35,650 nt of DNA from Steroidobacter sp. (GTDB lineage Bacteria > Pseudomonadota > Gammaproteobacteria > Steroidobacterales > Steroidobacteraceae): the NCBI GenBank assembly GCA_025929585.1, contig JAICPY010000036.1:1-35650 (forward strand), written 5' to 3'. The notes under the pieces are model-generated. The model saw only the letters and a list, made by a program, of their open reading frames with translations, ran no database searches and was not told the origin of the DNA. Shown one piece after another: positions 24,879 through 34,598 of this stretch (within the stretch, counting starts at the first letter, position 1; the number at the start of each line of letters is the position of its first letter). Made by a program: the position numbers and the translations under genes.

Positions 24879-25505
24879 TCAAGCCTGCCCCACTTCCAGC
24901 ACCATGCGCACCAGATGCGCGAGCGAGGACGCTTGCATTTTCTCCATCACGCGCGCGCGATGGATTTCGACAGTGCGTTGGCTGAGCTTCAAATCACCCG
25001 CGATTACTTTATTCGCTTTGCCGTGGACGACCAGATCGAGTACTTCGCGTTCGCGTGGCGTCAGAGTATCGAGTCGTCGACGGATATCGTTGCGCTCGCC
25101 CAGTGCCGCGCGATTGCTGCCGTCTTTCTCGAGCGCTTGGTTGATGCGATCGATCAGATCTTGATCGCGAAAAGGTTTCTGAATGAAATCCACGGCGCCG
25201 GCCTGCATTGCTTCTACCGCCATCGGAACATCGCCATGACCGGTAATGAAAATGATCGGCAAGATCGAGTGCTTCTCGTTGAGCTTCTGCTGCAACTCCA
25301 GACCCGACATACCAGGCATCCGAATGTCGAGCACTAGGCAACCCGGACGATCTTCGCTGTATGCATCCAGAAATTCCTGCGCCGATCCGTACGTCTCCAC
25401 CGCCTGACCGACGGAGCGAAGCAGCAGCTTCAGCGCGTCGCGGACGGCCGCATCGTCATCGACGATGAAGATCGTAGGTCGTGCGTTGTTCGAATTTCCC
25501 CTCAT
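24879..25505 (-). CDS. FixJ-family response regulator
   Basis: 208 residues from the ATG at 25505. The receiver (1-125) has the acidic pocket VDDD (16-18), phospho-Asp60 in CLVLDIRMPGMSG, the Thr in FITGHGD and the Lys in DFIQKPF, all intact. The C-terminal LuxR-type helix-turn-helix starts LTPREREVLDLVV and has the recognition region SQRTVEIHRARVMEK. It is the output partner of the kinase directly upstream: the kinase stop and this start overlap as ATGA (25505-25502), giving translational coupling. In FixLJ systems low oxygen activates the pair; the target genes here are unknown. Confidence 0.93.
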   Translation of the reverse strand: MRGNSNNARPTIFIVDDDAAVRDALKLLLRSVGQAVETYGSAQEFLDAYSEDRPGCLVLDIRMPGMSGLELQQKLNEKHSILPIIFITGHGDVPMAVEAMQAGAVDFIQKPFRDQDLIDRINQALEKDGSNRAALGERNDIRRRLDTLTPREREVLDLVVHGKANKVIAGDLKLSQRTVEIHRARVMEKMQASSLAHLVRMVLEVGQA

Positions 25506-27052
25506 TGCGGACTCCCTGTTGACGTTATTGCCGGCAGTGTAAAGAAGAATCTCGCGCCGCCTCCCGGATTCGGACTGCACCACAGCTTGCCGCCATGCGC
25601 CCGAATGATCGAACGACTGATCGATAGCCCGAGACCTGTGCCGCCCGGCTTGGTCGTAAAAAACGGATTGAATACCTCTGCGACCGTGGAGGGATCCAAG
25701 CCCACTCCGCGATCGGCAACCATGAATTCCACGTCGCCTTCAGCGTCGATATACGTTCTCAGCACGATCTCGCGCCGCGGCTCAGGCACATTCTGCATCG
25801 CATCGATACTGTTGCGCACCAGATTCAGGATGACTTGCTGAATCTGCACCGCGTCCGCCTGCACTTGCGGCGCCTCGGTGGCAGTTTCCAGCGACATATG
25901 GACACCGTTATGCCGCGCATCGGTCTGTGCCAGCGTCAGCACATCTTCGAGCAAGCGGTTGGCCTCGATCAACTCGCGTTTCACCTCTCGGTTTTTCACG
26001 AACGTGCGCAGACGACGAATCACCTCGCCGGCTCGCAAGGCTTGAGCGCTGATATGCTCCAGCGCCTCGCCGATTTCTTCGTGCGAGAAGCCGCCCGCAC
26101 CGATCAATCGTTGACACGCTTGCGCATACGTCGCGATGGCTGTCAGAGGCTGATTCACTTCGTGCGCGATGCCGGCAGCCATTTCGCCCATGGTCGAAAT
26201 ACGGCCGAAGTGCGCGATGCGATCCTGCATCTGCCGCGCTTCATCTTCGGCGCGACGCCGATCGGTTATATCGTGAATGGTGCCGACCTGCCTTAACACA
26301 CGGCCTTCCGCGTTCAAGGTGGTATGGGCGATGTGATGCACATAGCGCAAAGAGCTGTCGGGATGATGAATTCGATACTCGATGTCCATTGAGCGCGCGC
26401 CGCTGTCGAGTTCCTCGCGCGCTTGCTGCCATCGAGCGCGATCGGCGGTGTGCACCATCGGCGCGAGATAGTCATACACGCCGATATACGGCTCCCCGAA
26501 ACGGCGCCCGAGCACACGGTACAAATGAGGCGACCAGTAGTCTTCGACGTGACCTTCGAAATGCACCACATAGTTGCCGAGGTTCGCAATCTCTTGTGCG
26601 ATCGTGAGCTGCGCCTCGCTCCGCCGAAGTGCCTCTTCGGCATTGCGCCGTATCGTGACATCGCGAATGAAGCCGACGAAGCGCGGTGGATCGGTGCCCT
26701 GCACTCTTCCAACAGCGAGCTCGGCATAGAATTCGCTGCCGTCGCGTCGCTTGGCGAGCAATTCGCGGCCAATGCCAATGATCCGCGGCTCGCCGATCTC
26801 GATGTAATGACGAAGGTAATCTTCGTGCTGTGAGCGGTATGGCTCAGGCAACAAGATGTGGACTTTCAGGCCGATGACTTCTTGTTCGTTGTAGCCGAAC
26901 ATGCGCTCGCCGGCGTGGTTCAGAAGCTCGATGCGTCCTTCGTGGTCGAAGAGCACTACCGCATCCACAGCAGCATCCAGCACAGCCTGGAACTCTCGTT
27001 CCAGCCGATGCGCGCGCTCCTCTTGGGGCTCAGAGACTCGCAACAGCGTCAT
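25502..27052 (-). CDS. FixL-like sensor histidine kinase with haem-type PAS domain
   Basis: 516 residues with no membrane segment. PAS1 (about 18-140) closely follows rhizobial FixL, with PEPYRSQHEDYLRHY giving H76 at the position of the proximal haem His (H200 in Bradyrhizobium FixL) and RIIGIGR giving R96 for the distal Arg (R220). FixL's H214 is Arg here. PAS2 (about 145-270) ends HDITDRRRAED, then HisKA with H297 in GIAHEVNQPL, and HATPase motifs NLVRNSIDAM, DRGVGLD and GGTGLGLSIS. Predicted to autophosphorylate in response to oxygen or another haem ligand and pass phosphate to the overlapping FixJ-like regulator. Haem binding is inferred from the residue match, not shown. No Shine-Dalgarno is obvious. 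Confidence 0.9.
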   Translation of the reverse strand: MTLLRVSEPQEERAHRLEREFQAVLDAAVDAVVLFDHEGRIELLNHAGERMFGYNEQEVIGLKVHILLPEPYRSQHEDYLRHYIEIGEPRIIGIGRELLAKRRDGSEFYAELAVGRVQGTDPPRFVGFIRDVTIRRNAEEALRRSEAQLTIAQEIANLGNYVVHFEGHVEDYWSPHLYRVLGRRFGEPYIGVYDYLAPMVHTADRARWQQAREELDSGARSMDIEYRIHHPDSSLRYVHHIAHTTLNAEGRVLRQVGTIHDITDRRRAEDEARQMQDRIAHFGRISTMGEMAAGIAHEVNQPLTAIATYAQACQRLIGAGGFSHEEIGEALEHISAQALRAGEVIRRLRTFVKNREVKRELIEANRLLEDVLTLAQTDARHNGVHMSLETATEAPQVQADAVQIQQVILNLVRNSIDAMQNVPEPRREIVLRTYIDAEGDVEFMVADRGVGLDPSTVAEVFNPFFTTKPGGTGLGLSISRSIIRAHGGKLWCSPNPGGGARFFFTLPAITSTGSPQ

Positions 27053-27122
27053 GCGCTGATTCTAACCACGCGCGAGGCAAAGTATCGAGCTTCGATCGAT
27101 ACGGGAGCTGTGAGAAGGCGGT

Positions 27123-27260
27123 AGGGGATAGGGGATAGGGGATAGGGGATGGTCAGAAGCGCTACCGCGTCTTTCGTCGCCTCGCGGATCGGCCTGTGGC
27201 CAACCCCGAGCGATAAAAGAGCGATCCGAACTATCCCCTATCCGCTATCCCCTATCCCCT
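27123..27260. repeat. Heptad inverted repeat K
   Basis: The left arm has four tandem units of GGGGATA (the last GGGGATG), 27124-27151. Left 27123-27150 and right 27233-27260 match at 27 of 28 positions. The loop is 82 bases. The left arm's inner end continues GTCAGAAGCG, the same ten bases as element B. It lies between the pyruvate carboxylase stop (13 bases away) and the FixL-like kinase gene, both on the minus strand. Confidence 0.93.
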
Positions 27261-27273
27261 TCCTTCTGACTAC

Positions 27274-30200
27274 TCACGCGAACACGAACAGCAAATCTTT
27301 CGCATCGACCGTCTCGCCCGGCTTAGTCACGACTTCCGCAATCGTGCCTTCGCGATCGGATCGCACCGATGTCTCCATCTTCATCGCTTCGATGGTAACG
27401 AGCAGGTCACCCTTGGAGACCTTGCTGCCGGCTGTGACTGCTACTGTTGCGATCGTGCCGGGCATCGGTGCGCCGACTTGGGCGGCGTCCCCGACATTCG
27501 CCTTGCGCCTGGGCGGCTTGAGTGCGACATGAGTCCGATCGCGCACCTTCACCGATCGCGGCTGGCCGTTCAACTCGAAAAACACGGTACGCGTGCCATC
27601 TTCGTGACTATCGCTGACGGCAACGAAGCGAATGATGAGGGTCTTGCCTCGATCGATGTCGATACTGACTTCCTCGCCTGACTCCATTCCATAGAAGAAC
27701 AACGGCGAAGGCAGAACGATCACTCGGCCGAAATCCAAGCGATTCTGCATGTACTCGATAAATACCTTCGGGTACATGAGATACGACGCGAACTCCTCAT
27801 CCGTGATCTCTCGCCAAGTTTTGGCTTCCGCTTCCGCTCTCGCTTGCTCCAGATCCGTGGGCGGCAAGACTTGCCCCGGCCGCACCGTCAGCGGCGTGGC
27901 GCCCTTGAGCACTTTCTTCTGCAACGCTTCCGGAAAGCCGCCATAAGGCTGTCCGAGATCCCCTCGGAAGAAGGACACGACCGATTCGGGAAAGGCAATC
28001 TCGGTATTCGGATCGAGCACTTGCGCTGCGCTCAAGCCGCTGGTCACCATCATCAGCGCCATGTCACCCACGACTTTAGAGGTTGGCGTCACCTTGACGA
28101 CGTCGCCAAACATCTCGTTGACCTTCGCGTAGGCATGCGCGACTTCCGGCCATCGCACATCATCTATGCCTAAGGAGCGCGCTTGTTCGCGCAAGTTAGT
28201 GAACTGACCGCCTGGCATGCCGTGCAGATACACCTCTGAGGCGCCCGAACGCAGATCGCTCTCGAAGGCAGCGTAACCGTGACGCACTTGCTCCCAATAA
28301 CCGGATAGCACTCTGAGGTTCTCGGCGTTGAGACCCGAGTCTCGCGGTCCGTGCCGCAAGGCTTCGACGATCGAACCGAGATTCGGCTGAGAAGTCAGAC
28401 CACTCATCGCATCCATCGCGCCGTCCACTGCATCGGCACCGGCTTCGATTGCAGCGAGCACGCTGGCTGCCGCAATGCCGCTCGTGTCATGAGTATGGAA
28501 ATGCACCGGCAATCCAATCTCTTCCTTGAGTGTCTTGACGAGCGTGAACGCAGCTTTCGGCTGGCAAAGACCGGCCATATCCTTGATGCCTAAAATGTGC
28601 GCACCGGCGCCCTTGAGCTCGCGCGCAAGACTCAGGTAATACTTCAGATCGTATTTTGTCTGGCGCGGATCGGCGAGATTTCCGGTATAGCAGATCGCGG
28701 CTTCGCACAACTTGTTCGTCTCGCGCACGGCATCGATCGCAACGCGCATGTTCTCGACCCAATTGAGTGAATCGAAAACTCTAAATAGGTCGATGCCGGA
28801 CTGCGCTGCCTGTCGTACGAAATATCTGACGACGTTATCCGGATAGTTGGTGTAACCAACGGCATTCGCCGATCGCAGCAGCATCTGCAACAACAAGTTC
28901 GGCATCGCCGCGCGGAAGGCGTGCAATCTCTCCCACGGGCATTCCCATAGGAAGCGCATCGCGACGTCGAAAGTCGCGCCACCCCAGCATTCCACCGAGA
29001 ACAAGTCCGGCATCAACTGCGCGTAGTACGGCGCGATCGCTTTCATGTCGTGGGTGCGAAAACGCGTCGCAAGCAACGACTGATGCGCATCTCGCATGGT
29101 CGTGTCGGTCAACAGCACACGTTTCTGCTCGAGCATCCAAGCGGCGAACTTCTCCGGTCCGAGTTGATCGAGCTTTTGCTTGGTGCCCGGCGCGGGCTGT
29201 GTAAGCGCGACCTTCGGCAAACGCGGTATCGCGATGCGAGTCGGCTTGGGACGCCCCTTCACCTCCGGATTGCCATTGACGATCACATCGCCGATGAAAT
29301 TCAGGAGCCGGGTCGCACGATCGCGCTTGCGAGGAAAGCGGAACAGCTCCGGCGTCTGATCGATGAACTTGGTCGTGTACTCGGCCGAAGCGAATTGCGG
29401 ATGCATGATCAGTTGATCAAGGAAGCGCAAGTTGGTCACGACGCCTCGAACGCGAAACTCCCACAATGCGCGATGCATTCGCGCGATCGTTTCATGCGGC
29501 GTCGGTGACCATGCGGTCACTTTGACCAGCAGAGAATCGTAAGAGCGCGTAATGATTGCGCCGGAATAAGCGGTACCCGCATCCAACCGAATACCGAAAC
29601 CCGCAGGGCTGCGATAGGCTGTGATACGGCCGTAATCGGGAATGAAGTTGTTCTCGGGATCTTCGGTGGTCACGCGACACTGCATCGCGTAACCGTTCAG
29701 GCGAATGTCCTTCTGATCCGGCACGCCACTGTCGGCAGCGCCGATCTTCGCCCCTTCGGCTATTCGAAGCTGAGCTCGCACGATGTCGATGCCGGTCACC
29801 GCCTCAGTCACCGTATGCTCGACCTGGATGCGTGGGTTGACTTCGATGAAGTAAAACTTACCGCTATCCGCATCCTGCAAGAACTCGACGGTTCCTGCGT
29901 TCAGATAGTTGACCGCTCGACCGATCTTCAGCGCTTCGGCGCATAGTAAAGAACGCTGCTCATCCGAGAAGAATGTCGCCGGCGCACGTTCGATGACTTT
30001 CTGATTGCGGCGCTGAACGGTGCAATCGCGCTCGAACAGATGCACAAGCGTGCCGTGTGCATCGCCCAGCAACTGCACCTCGATGTGACGCGCGCGACGC
30101 ACGAGTTTTTCCAGGTACACCTCGTCATTGCCGAATGCTGCCTTGGCCTCGCGGCGTGCCGTCTCGACCATCTCTTTCAGATCGGCTTCGTCCTCGACGA

Positions 30201-30720
30201 TACGCATGCCGCGCCCGCCGCCACCCCAACTCGCTTTGAGCATGACGGGAAAGCCGACCTCTCGTGCCATGCGCAGCGCTTCTGCGTGATCGCGAGGCAG
30301 CGGTGGGGTCGCAGGCATGACTGGCACGCCGGCGGCGACCGCAAGGTTGCGCGCCATGACTTTATTGCCCAGCCGCCGCATGATTTCGGGCGTCGGGCCG
30401 ACGAAAATGATGCCCGCCTCCGCGCACGCTTCAGCGAACTGGGGATTCTCGGAAAGAAATCCGTAGCCGGGATGCACTGCATCGACGTGCGCCGATTTCG
30501 CAATACGAACGATGTCGGCAATATCCAGATAGGCGTCCACTGGCGACTTGCCTGCGCCGACCAAGTAGCTCTCGTCCGCCTTCATGCGATGCAGAGAGAA
30601 TCGATCTTCCTGGGAGTAGATCGCGACCGTGCGGATACCCAACTCGGCTGCCGCCCGCATCACTCGGATGGCGATCTCGCCACGATTGGCGATCAGCAAG
30701 GTCTTGATTCGGTCGGCCAT
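27274..30720 (-). CDS. pyc: Pyruvate carboxylase
   Basis: Carboxylates pyruvate to oxaloacetate with ATP, bicarbonate and biotin, refilling the TCA cycle. 1148 residues from the ATG at 30720, the size of the single-chain alpha4 enzyme. The biotin carboxylase domain (1-450) starts IKTLLIANRGEIAIRV and includes GGGGRGMRIV and the metal-site FIEVNPRIQVEHT; the carboxyltransferase domain (about 530-800) starts TDTTMRDAHQSLLATR, with HFHTHDTSG; the carrier domain at the C-terminus has biotinyl-Lys in EAMKMETS, 34 residues from the end. A GTG 12 codons upstream is in frame but is not needed. A good promoter candidate lies upstream (30840-30867). Together with the acyl-CoA degradation genes it suits growth on fatty acids or steroids as well as sugars. 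Confidence 0.96.
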   Translation of the reverse strand: MADRIKTLLIANRGEIAIRVMRAAAELGIRTVAIYSQEDRFSLHRMKADESYLVGAGKSPVDAYLDIADIVRIAKSAHVDAVHPGYGFLSENPQFAEACAEAGIIFVGPTPEIMRRLGNKVMARNLAVAAGVPVMPATPPLPRDHAEALRMAREVGFPVMLKASWGGGGRGMRIVEDEADLKEMVETARREAKAAFGNDEVYLEKLVRRARHIEVQLLGDAHGTLVHLFERDCTVQRRNQKVIERAPATFFSDEQRSLLCAEALKIGRAVNYLNAGTVEFLQDADSGKFYFIEVNPRIQVEHTVTEAVTGIDIVRAQLRIAEGAKIGAADSGVPDQKDIRLNGYAMQCRVTTEDPENNFIPDYGRITAYRSPAGFGIRLDAGTAYSGAIITRSYDSLLVKVTAWSPTPHETIARMHRALWEFRVRGVVTNLRFLDQLIMHPQFASAEYTTKFIDQTPELFRFPRKRDRATRLLNFIGDVIVNGNPEVKGRPKPTRIAIPRLPKVALTQPAPGTKQKLDQLGPEKFAAWMLEQKRVLLTDTTMRDAHQSLLATRFRTHDMKAIAPYYAQLMPDLFSVECWGGATFDVAMRFLWECPWERLHAFRAAMPNLLLQMLLRSANAVGYTNYPDNVVRYFVRQAAQSGIDLFRVFDSLNWVENMRVAIDAVRETNKLCEAAICYTGNLADPRQTKYDLKYYLSLARELKGAGAHILGIKDMAGLCQPKAAFTLVKTLKEEIGLPVHFHTHDTSGIAAASVLAAIEAGADAVDGAMDAMSGLTSQPNLGSIVEALRHGPRDSGLNAENLRVLSGYWEQVRHGYAAFESDLRSGASEVYLHGMPGGQFTNLREQARSLGIDDVRWPEVAHAYAKVNEMFGDVVKVTPTSKVVGDMALMMVTSGLSAAQVLDPNTEIAFPESVVSFFRGDLGQPYGGFPEALQKKVLKGATPLTVRPGQVLPPTDLEQARAEAEAKTWREITDEEFASYLMYPKVFIEYMQNRLDFGRVIVLPSPLFFYGMESGEEVSIDIDRGKTLIIRFVAVSDSHEDGTRTVFFELNGQPRSVKVRDRTHVALKPPRRKANVGDAAQVGAPMPGTIATVAVTAGSKVSKGDLLVTIEAMKMETSVRSDREGTIAEVVTKPGETVDAKDLLFVFA

Positions 30721-30839
30721 ACAGTCACTCGGAACGAAGGGCAGGCATACATCCACGCACCGTCATACCGGCGCATGGGGCGATCAGTCCACGCATCAAT
30801 GCTTAAGGCTGCCGGTTTGCCGTGCAGCAAGAGGCGGGG

Positions 30840-30867
30840 ATCATAGCGGCACACACGATCCCTGCAA
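30840..30867 (-). promoter_or_regulatory. pyc: Likely sigma-70 promoter of pyc
   Basis: On the minus strand TTGCAG (30867-30862) and TATGAT (30845-30840, 5/6 to consensus) are 16 bases apart. Transcription would start near 30833, about 113 bases before the ATG. Confidence 0.45.
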
Positions 30868-30932
30868 CTGCCAGGCGCAGGAGTTTGGCGAATCAAGAGC
30901 CATCGCCGGCCATGATCGGGCCGGGATTGGGC

Positions 30933-32186
30933 TTACACGACTGTGCTCAGCGAATCCTCGGGGGCTGCAGCACCTTTTCGGAACGCCCCCGTTGAGAGTT
31001 GGGCGTACTCCTTATCCATGATCACAGTCCGATCGCGCCCGCGTTCCTTCGCGGCATAAAGCGCCTCGTCCGCCAACTGGATGAACCCGAAACAGCTTCG
31101 ACCCGGCACCGGTTCGACGCAAGCCGCTCCGATGCTCACAGTAAGCCGCTTTTCCGGGGCTGGAGATGCGGCATGGTCGATGGCCAGCGCCTCGATCCCA
31201 GCACGGATACGACGAGCGGCCTCCTCGGCATGATCGCGCCTCGCGTCATACAGAACGACCGCGAACTCCTCGCCGCCATATCGGGCAGTCACATCGAGCG
31301 GCCTGCGCGCACTGCGGCTCAAGCAAACCGCGACTTGCCGCAAGCATTCGTCTCCGGCCTGGTGGCCGTAATAGTCGTTGTAGGCCTTGAAATGATCGAT
31401 ATCCACGAGCAGCAGCACCAGCGCAGAGCGGTCACGAATTGCCTGCGGCCAGAGCGTGTCGATGTGCTCATCGAAGAACCGACGATTGTGAATACCGGTC
31501 AGTCCATCGCGGCTGGCCGTTTCGATCAACAGCCGCTCCTCGAGAAAATTCGTCCGGTTTGCCCGTTCCAGGGAATAACCGACCATCGCGCCGATTACGT
31601 TCGTGAACGCGAGGACGCTTAAATCGATGGTCATCGGTGCGGTTCCGAGCTCTGCCATCTGCGCGGCAACCGCGTAAGCGACGAACACGACCAGGGCGGA
31701 GGCCAGTGCCGGGTAAAAGGTCATCCCCAGCATGAAATAGATATAAATGGTGACCAGCACGACGGCTGAAAGCAGGCTCACGCCCTCGGTGGCGGCGATG
31801 ACGGCGATTGCTACGGCACCGATACCGAACAACGGAGCACCGATCAGGCAGACGATCGGATACAAGCGCTCGTACCAACGAGAATGCACGACGACCAGCG
31901 TTATCAATAGCAAAGGAACGAATGTCGCGGTCCGGATGAGATCCAATTGCCGGCTCGTTTCGGGCCCAAGGACCATATGGGTCAGAATCGCGAACACGAT
32001 CAGAAAGGCGATGCCTAGCCATAGGTTGCGTCGGATCTGAGGCAGCGTCTCGCGGCGATGGACACTCTTGAATTCCTCCTCCAAGCCCGGCTCGAAGCGC
32101 AGACGCGGAAACCCGCGCTCCAATTGCGCAGCGTGTGGCGATTGCGGCGCAGCGCCAGCAGGTTTCGTTGCTTTCGGGTCACGCAT
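30933..32186 (-). CDS. Membrane-bound diguanylate cyclase (GGDEF)
   Basis: 417 residues. An N-terminal cytoplasmic stretch (1-53) is followed by six predicted membrane helices (about 54-72, 86-101, 109-130, 137-155, 160-178, 189-205), then the GGDEF domain: ASRDGLTGIHNRRFF, VDIDHFKAYND, and the active-site GGEEF at 304-308. RPLD at 295-298 stands exactly five residues before GGEEF, the RxxD product-inhibition site, so the enzyme should make c-di-GMP and be feedback-inhibited. The membrane part resembles the MASE-like integral sensors but no named family is claimed. The ATG at 32186 lacks a Shine-Dalgarno. The 271 bp upstream (32187-32457) hold nothing I can name. Confidence 0.93.
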   Translation of the reverse strand: MRDPKATKPAGAAPQSPHAAQLERGFPRLRFEPGLEEEFKSVHRRETLPQIRRNLWLGIAFLIVFAILTHMVLGPETSRQLDLIRTATFVPLLLITLVVVHSRWYERLYPIVCLIGAPLFGIGAVAIAVIAATEGVSLLSAVVLVTIYIYFMLGMTFYPALASALVVFVAYAVAAQMAELGTAPMTIDLSVLAFTNVIGAMVGYSLERANRTNFLEERLLIETASRDGLTGIHNRRFFDEHIDTLWPQAIRDRSALVLLLVDIDHFKAYNDYYGHQAGDECLRQVAVCLSRSARRPLDVTARYGGEEFAVVLYDARRDHAEEAARRIRAGIEALAIDHAASPAPEKRLTVSIGAACVEPVPGRSCFGFIQLADEALYAAKERGRDRTVIMDKEYAQLSTGAFRKGAAAPEDSLSTVV

Positions 32187-32457
32187 AGAATCGGCCGCCC
32201 GAAGTGGTTTGGAATGAAGGGACGGGCGAATGCCTTACGGTACCGGTAAAGCTGCTTTCGGCACAAGGACGTGGGGCATCCGGACCCACTCTGGGCGCTG
32301 AATCCTGCGATGCGGACGCTCTGCGAGCCTGCAGCCGAGAAACCCGGTGGCCTGACCGATGACTCAGCGACCGTGCAAGTCACCTGGGAGATGGAACGGC
32401 GGCTCGAGATATTCCGAAAGTGTTCTTGAGCGCGTATTCGATATCAGTTCTACGCGA

Positions 32458-32736
32458 TTAATTCTGCCCGGGAGCCTTGCGGCGATCGCGAGCTTCTTTG
32501 ATGAAGCGGCGCCAAACGTCATACGCATCCCATGCGCCGGTGCCTTCGATGCTCGTGGTTTGCACAGTCGTATCGATCATCGACTCGCCGAGCTCGTCGG
32601 CATTGGCTGCCGAAGCTGTCTCGATAAGTGTTCGTTTTATTGGTTTCGTTGCACTATTCATAAGATCAAGATCGCCGGACTTTGCATCACCGGGAAGTCC
32701 GGGGCGTTGTTCGGGAGTAAAGAAGACGGTATCCAT
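32458..32736 (-). CDS. Small hypothetical protein
   Basis: 92 residues from the ATG at 32736 (a GTG at 32748 adds four). The N-terminal half is polar and probably disordered; the C-terminus GTGAWDAYDVWRRFIKEARDR is a compact amphipathic Trp-rich helix, with the look of a real short protein more than of a random frame. It has no signal peptide or metal motif and no known family was recognised. No strong ribosome site. It stands alone between the GGDEF gene and gshA; the 272 bp to gshA (32737-33008) hold nothing else visible. Confidence 0.5.
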   Translation of the reverse strand: MDTVFFTPEQRPGLPGDAKSGDLDLMNSATKPIKRTLIETASAANADELGESMIDTTVQTTSIEGTGAWDAYDVWRRFIKEARDRRKAPGQN

Positions 32737-33008
32737 GGTATGTCGCACAGCACATTCGATGCGTGCGTAGTTCTCAGTTTGAGGATTTTCAGTCGCAATC
32801 TGAGGCGAAAACTCCGCCGATGGATGCTCGACTGAGTGGTAACTCGAAATATCGCTCGATTATGTTCAAGCGACGCGCGGTCGCGCTTGCCAGGTGCGAA
32901 AGGATAGCGTCGGACGCGTTCGTTCGCCAGTCATTTTGTAAAGCGGGATCCGAATGACTGATGACGCAATGCATGCAACTTAACCCTCTCCAACGACGCA
33001 ACTGCACA

Positions 33009-34592
33009 TTACTGCCGAAAGTACTGCGCGAGAAATTGGTCGAAAGTCATGGTATCCGCCGCTTCGATTTCCGCTTGTTTACGTAATGAGTCTTCCGCTT
33101 CAGTCGCAAACTCCGCGAGCCGCTGTTCATTCGGCGGATATAGCTCAACGAAGTAGGCCTTATGCAGATGCGACATTCGCAACGCTAGCTGCGCGAACGA
33201 TTCGCCGCTGCTACGCAATTCATCGAGCGTACGTGCCGATGGTGTGAGCGCCGGATCTTGAACCTTCGATTCTTGCAACTCGAGCGCCGCGGTGTACGGA
33301 CGGCTCGCTTCGCCTTCGTCTAGCAGCTCGCAAATTCCGCGCATTGAATCGATCAACTCCATTGCCCAGGCGCGCAACTCTATCGGCCGATTGTTGCGAT
33401 TGAGTTTCAAACCCGGCTCTCGTCCGCGACGCGCGACGATCGCGTGGTTCGCATCAAGATGCACTTGTTCGCTCGCACCGATCGGATCGCTCTGTTTGAG
33501 TACGCACAATGCTGCGAACGCTTCCAGAAACCGCAGCTTGTTTTGGTTCACGCCGACCGGATCGAACGCGCTGACATCGAGTGCTCGGAACTCCACGTAC
33601 TCCACTCCGCCGCGCTTCAACGCTTCGGAGGGATGCTCGCCGGAACGCGCCACGCGCTTCGGACGGATGTAGCTGTAGTACTCGTTTTCGATCTGCAAAA
33701 GATTCGCATTGAGCTGACGATACTCGCCATTCACTTTCACGCCGATCTTCTGATACTCCGGATGCGGCGTGCTGACTGCGGCGGATAGATCCCGCACATA
33801 CTCGGACAAACTGTTGACGCTGATTTGAACGCCCGCCTGATTCTTGTTGCGATAGCCCAGATCGCTCATGCGAAGCGAGGTGGCATACGGATCGAACAGC
33901 GTTCCGGGACTCAATGTTTGCAGGTCGTGATCGCGGCCTTTGACGAAAGAGCTACACAGCGCGGGAGAATTACCGAACAGATACAGGATTAGCCAACCGA
34001 AGCGGCGATAATTTCGCAGCAGCGCGAAGTACTGCTCGGAGATGAAGTTGCGATCCGCTTTGCGAGCTTGCATCGCTTCGGCGAGAACGGGCCAGAAGCG
34101 CTGCGGAAAGGAATAGTTGAAATGCACGCCGGAGATGGCCTGCATCAACCGACCATATCGAAATCCAAGCCCGCGGCGATAAACCTCCTTCATCTGTCCG
34201 ATATTGGAACGGCCATACGTCGCGATTGGGATGCTCTCATCGCCCTCGACGATGCACGGCATACTCGCCGCCCACAGCAGTTGATCCGGCAAATGCCGAT
34301 AAACAAACTGGTGCAGATCGCACAGGTACTGCAGCAGCTCCCACGTTTCTGCGAACGGCGGAGTGACTAGCTCGATGAGCGCTTCGGAATAATCGGTTGT
34401 GATGTGTTCGTGTGCGAGCGCCGAGCCTAGCGCAATCGGGTGGGCACTCTGCTCGATGTGCCCCGCTGGGCTGACTCGCAAGGATTCCCTCTCGACGCCC
34501 TTGAGGCCGCGCTGCAAAACGCCTGCTTCGCGGGCATTGACGAACGTAGCCAAACGCCGCTCGAAAGCGCGATCGATACCAGAGCCACTCAT
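33009..34592 (-). CDS. gshA: Glutamate-cysteine ligase (proteobacterial type)
   Basis: ATP-dependent ligation of glutamate and cysteine, first step of glutathione synthesis. 527 residues against 518 in E. coli GshA. Recognisable stretches: LKGVERESLRVSPAGHI, ITTDYSEALIELVTPP (substrate-binding Tyr and Glu), MPCIVEGDESIPIATYG, GVHFNYSFP and YVEFRALDVSAFDPVGVN. The upstream gene (Mpo1-like) ends six bases before the ATG, so the two are cotranscribed. No strong Shine-Dalgarno is seen, so translation may be coupled. It links functionally to gloA and the GST-fold gene elsewhere in the window. Confidence 0.96.
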   Translation of the reverse strand: MSGSGIDRAFERRLATFVNAREAGVLQRGLKGVERESLRVSPAGHIEQSAHPIALGSALAHEHITTDYSEALIELVTPPFAETWELLQYLCDLHQFVYRHLPDQLLWAASMPCIVEGDESIPIATYGRSNIGQMKEVYRRGLGFRYGRLMQAISGVHFNYSFPQRFWPVLAEAMQARKADRNFISEQYFALLRNYRRFGWLILYLFGNSPALCSSFVKGRDHDLQTLSPGTLFDPYATSLRMSDLGYRNKNQAGVQISVNSLSEYVRDLSAAVSTPHPEYQKIGVKVNGEYRQLNANLLQIENEYYSYIRPKRVARSGEHPSEALKRGGVEYVEFRALDVSAFDPVGVNQNKLRFLEAFAALCVLKQSDPIGASEQVHLDANHAIVARRGREPGLKLNRNNRPIELRAWAMELIDSMRGICELLDEGEASRPYTAALELQESKVQDPALTPSARTLDELRSSGESFAQLALRMSHLHKAYFVELYPPNEQRLAEFATEAEDSLRKQAEIEAADTMTFDQFLAQYFRQ

Positions 34593-34598
34593 AAGAGT

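Noticed and set aside
30040-30846. 268-codon open frame opposite pyruvate carboxylase
   Set aside because: Overlaps the biotin carboxylase domain in antisense and has no motif.
32789-33007. 72-codon frame before gshA
   Set aside because: Cys/Arg-rich without ribosome site or motif; not distinguishable from chance.
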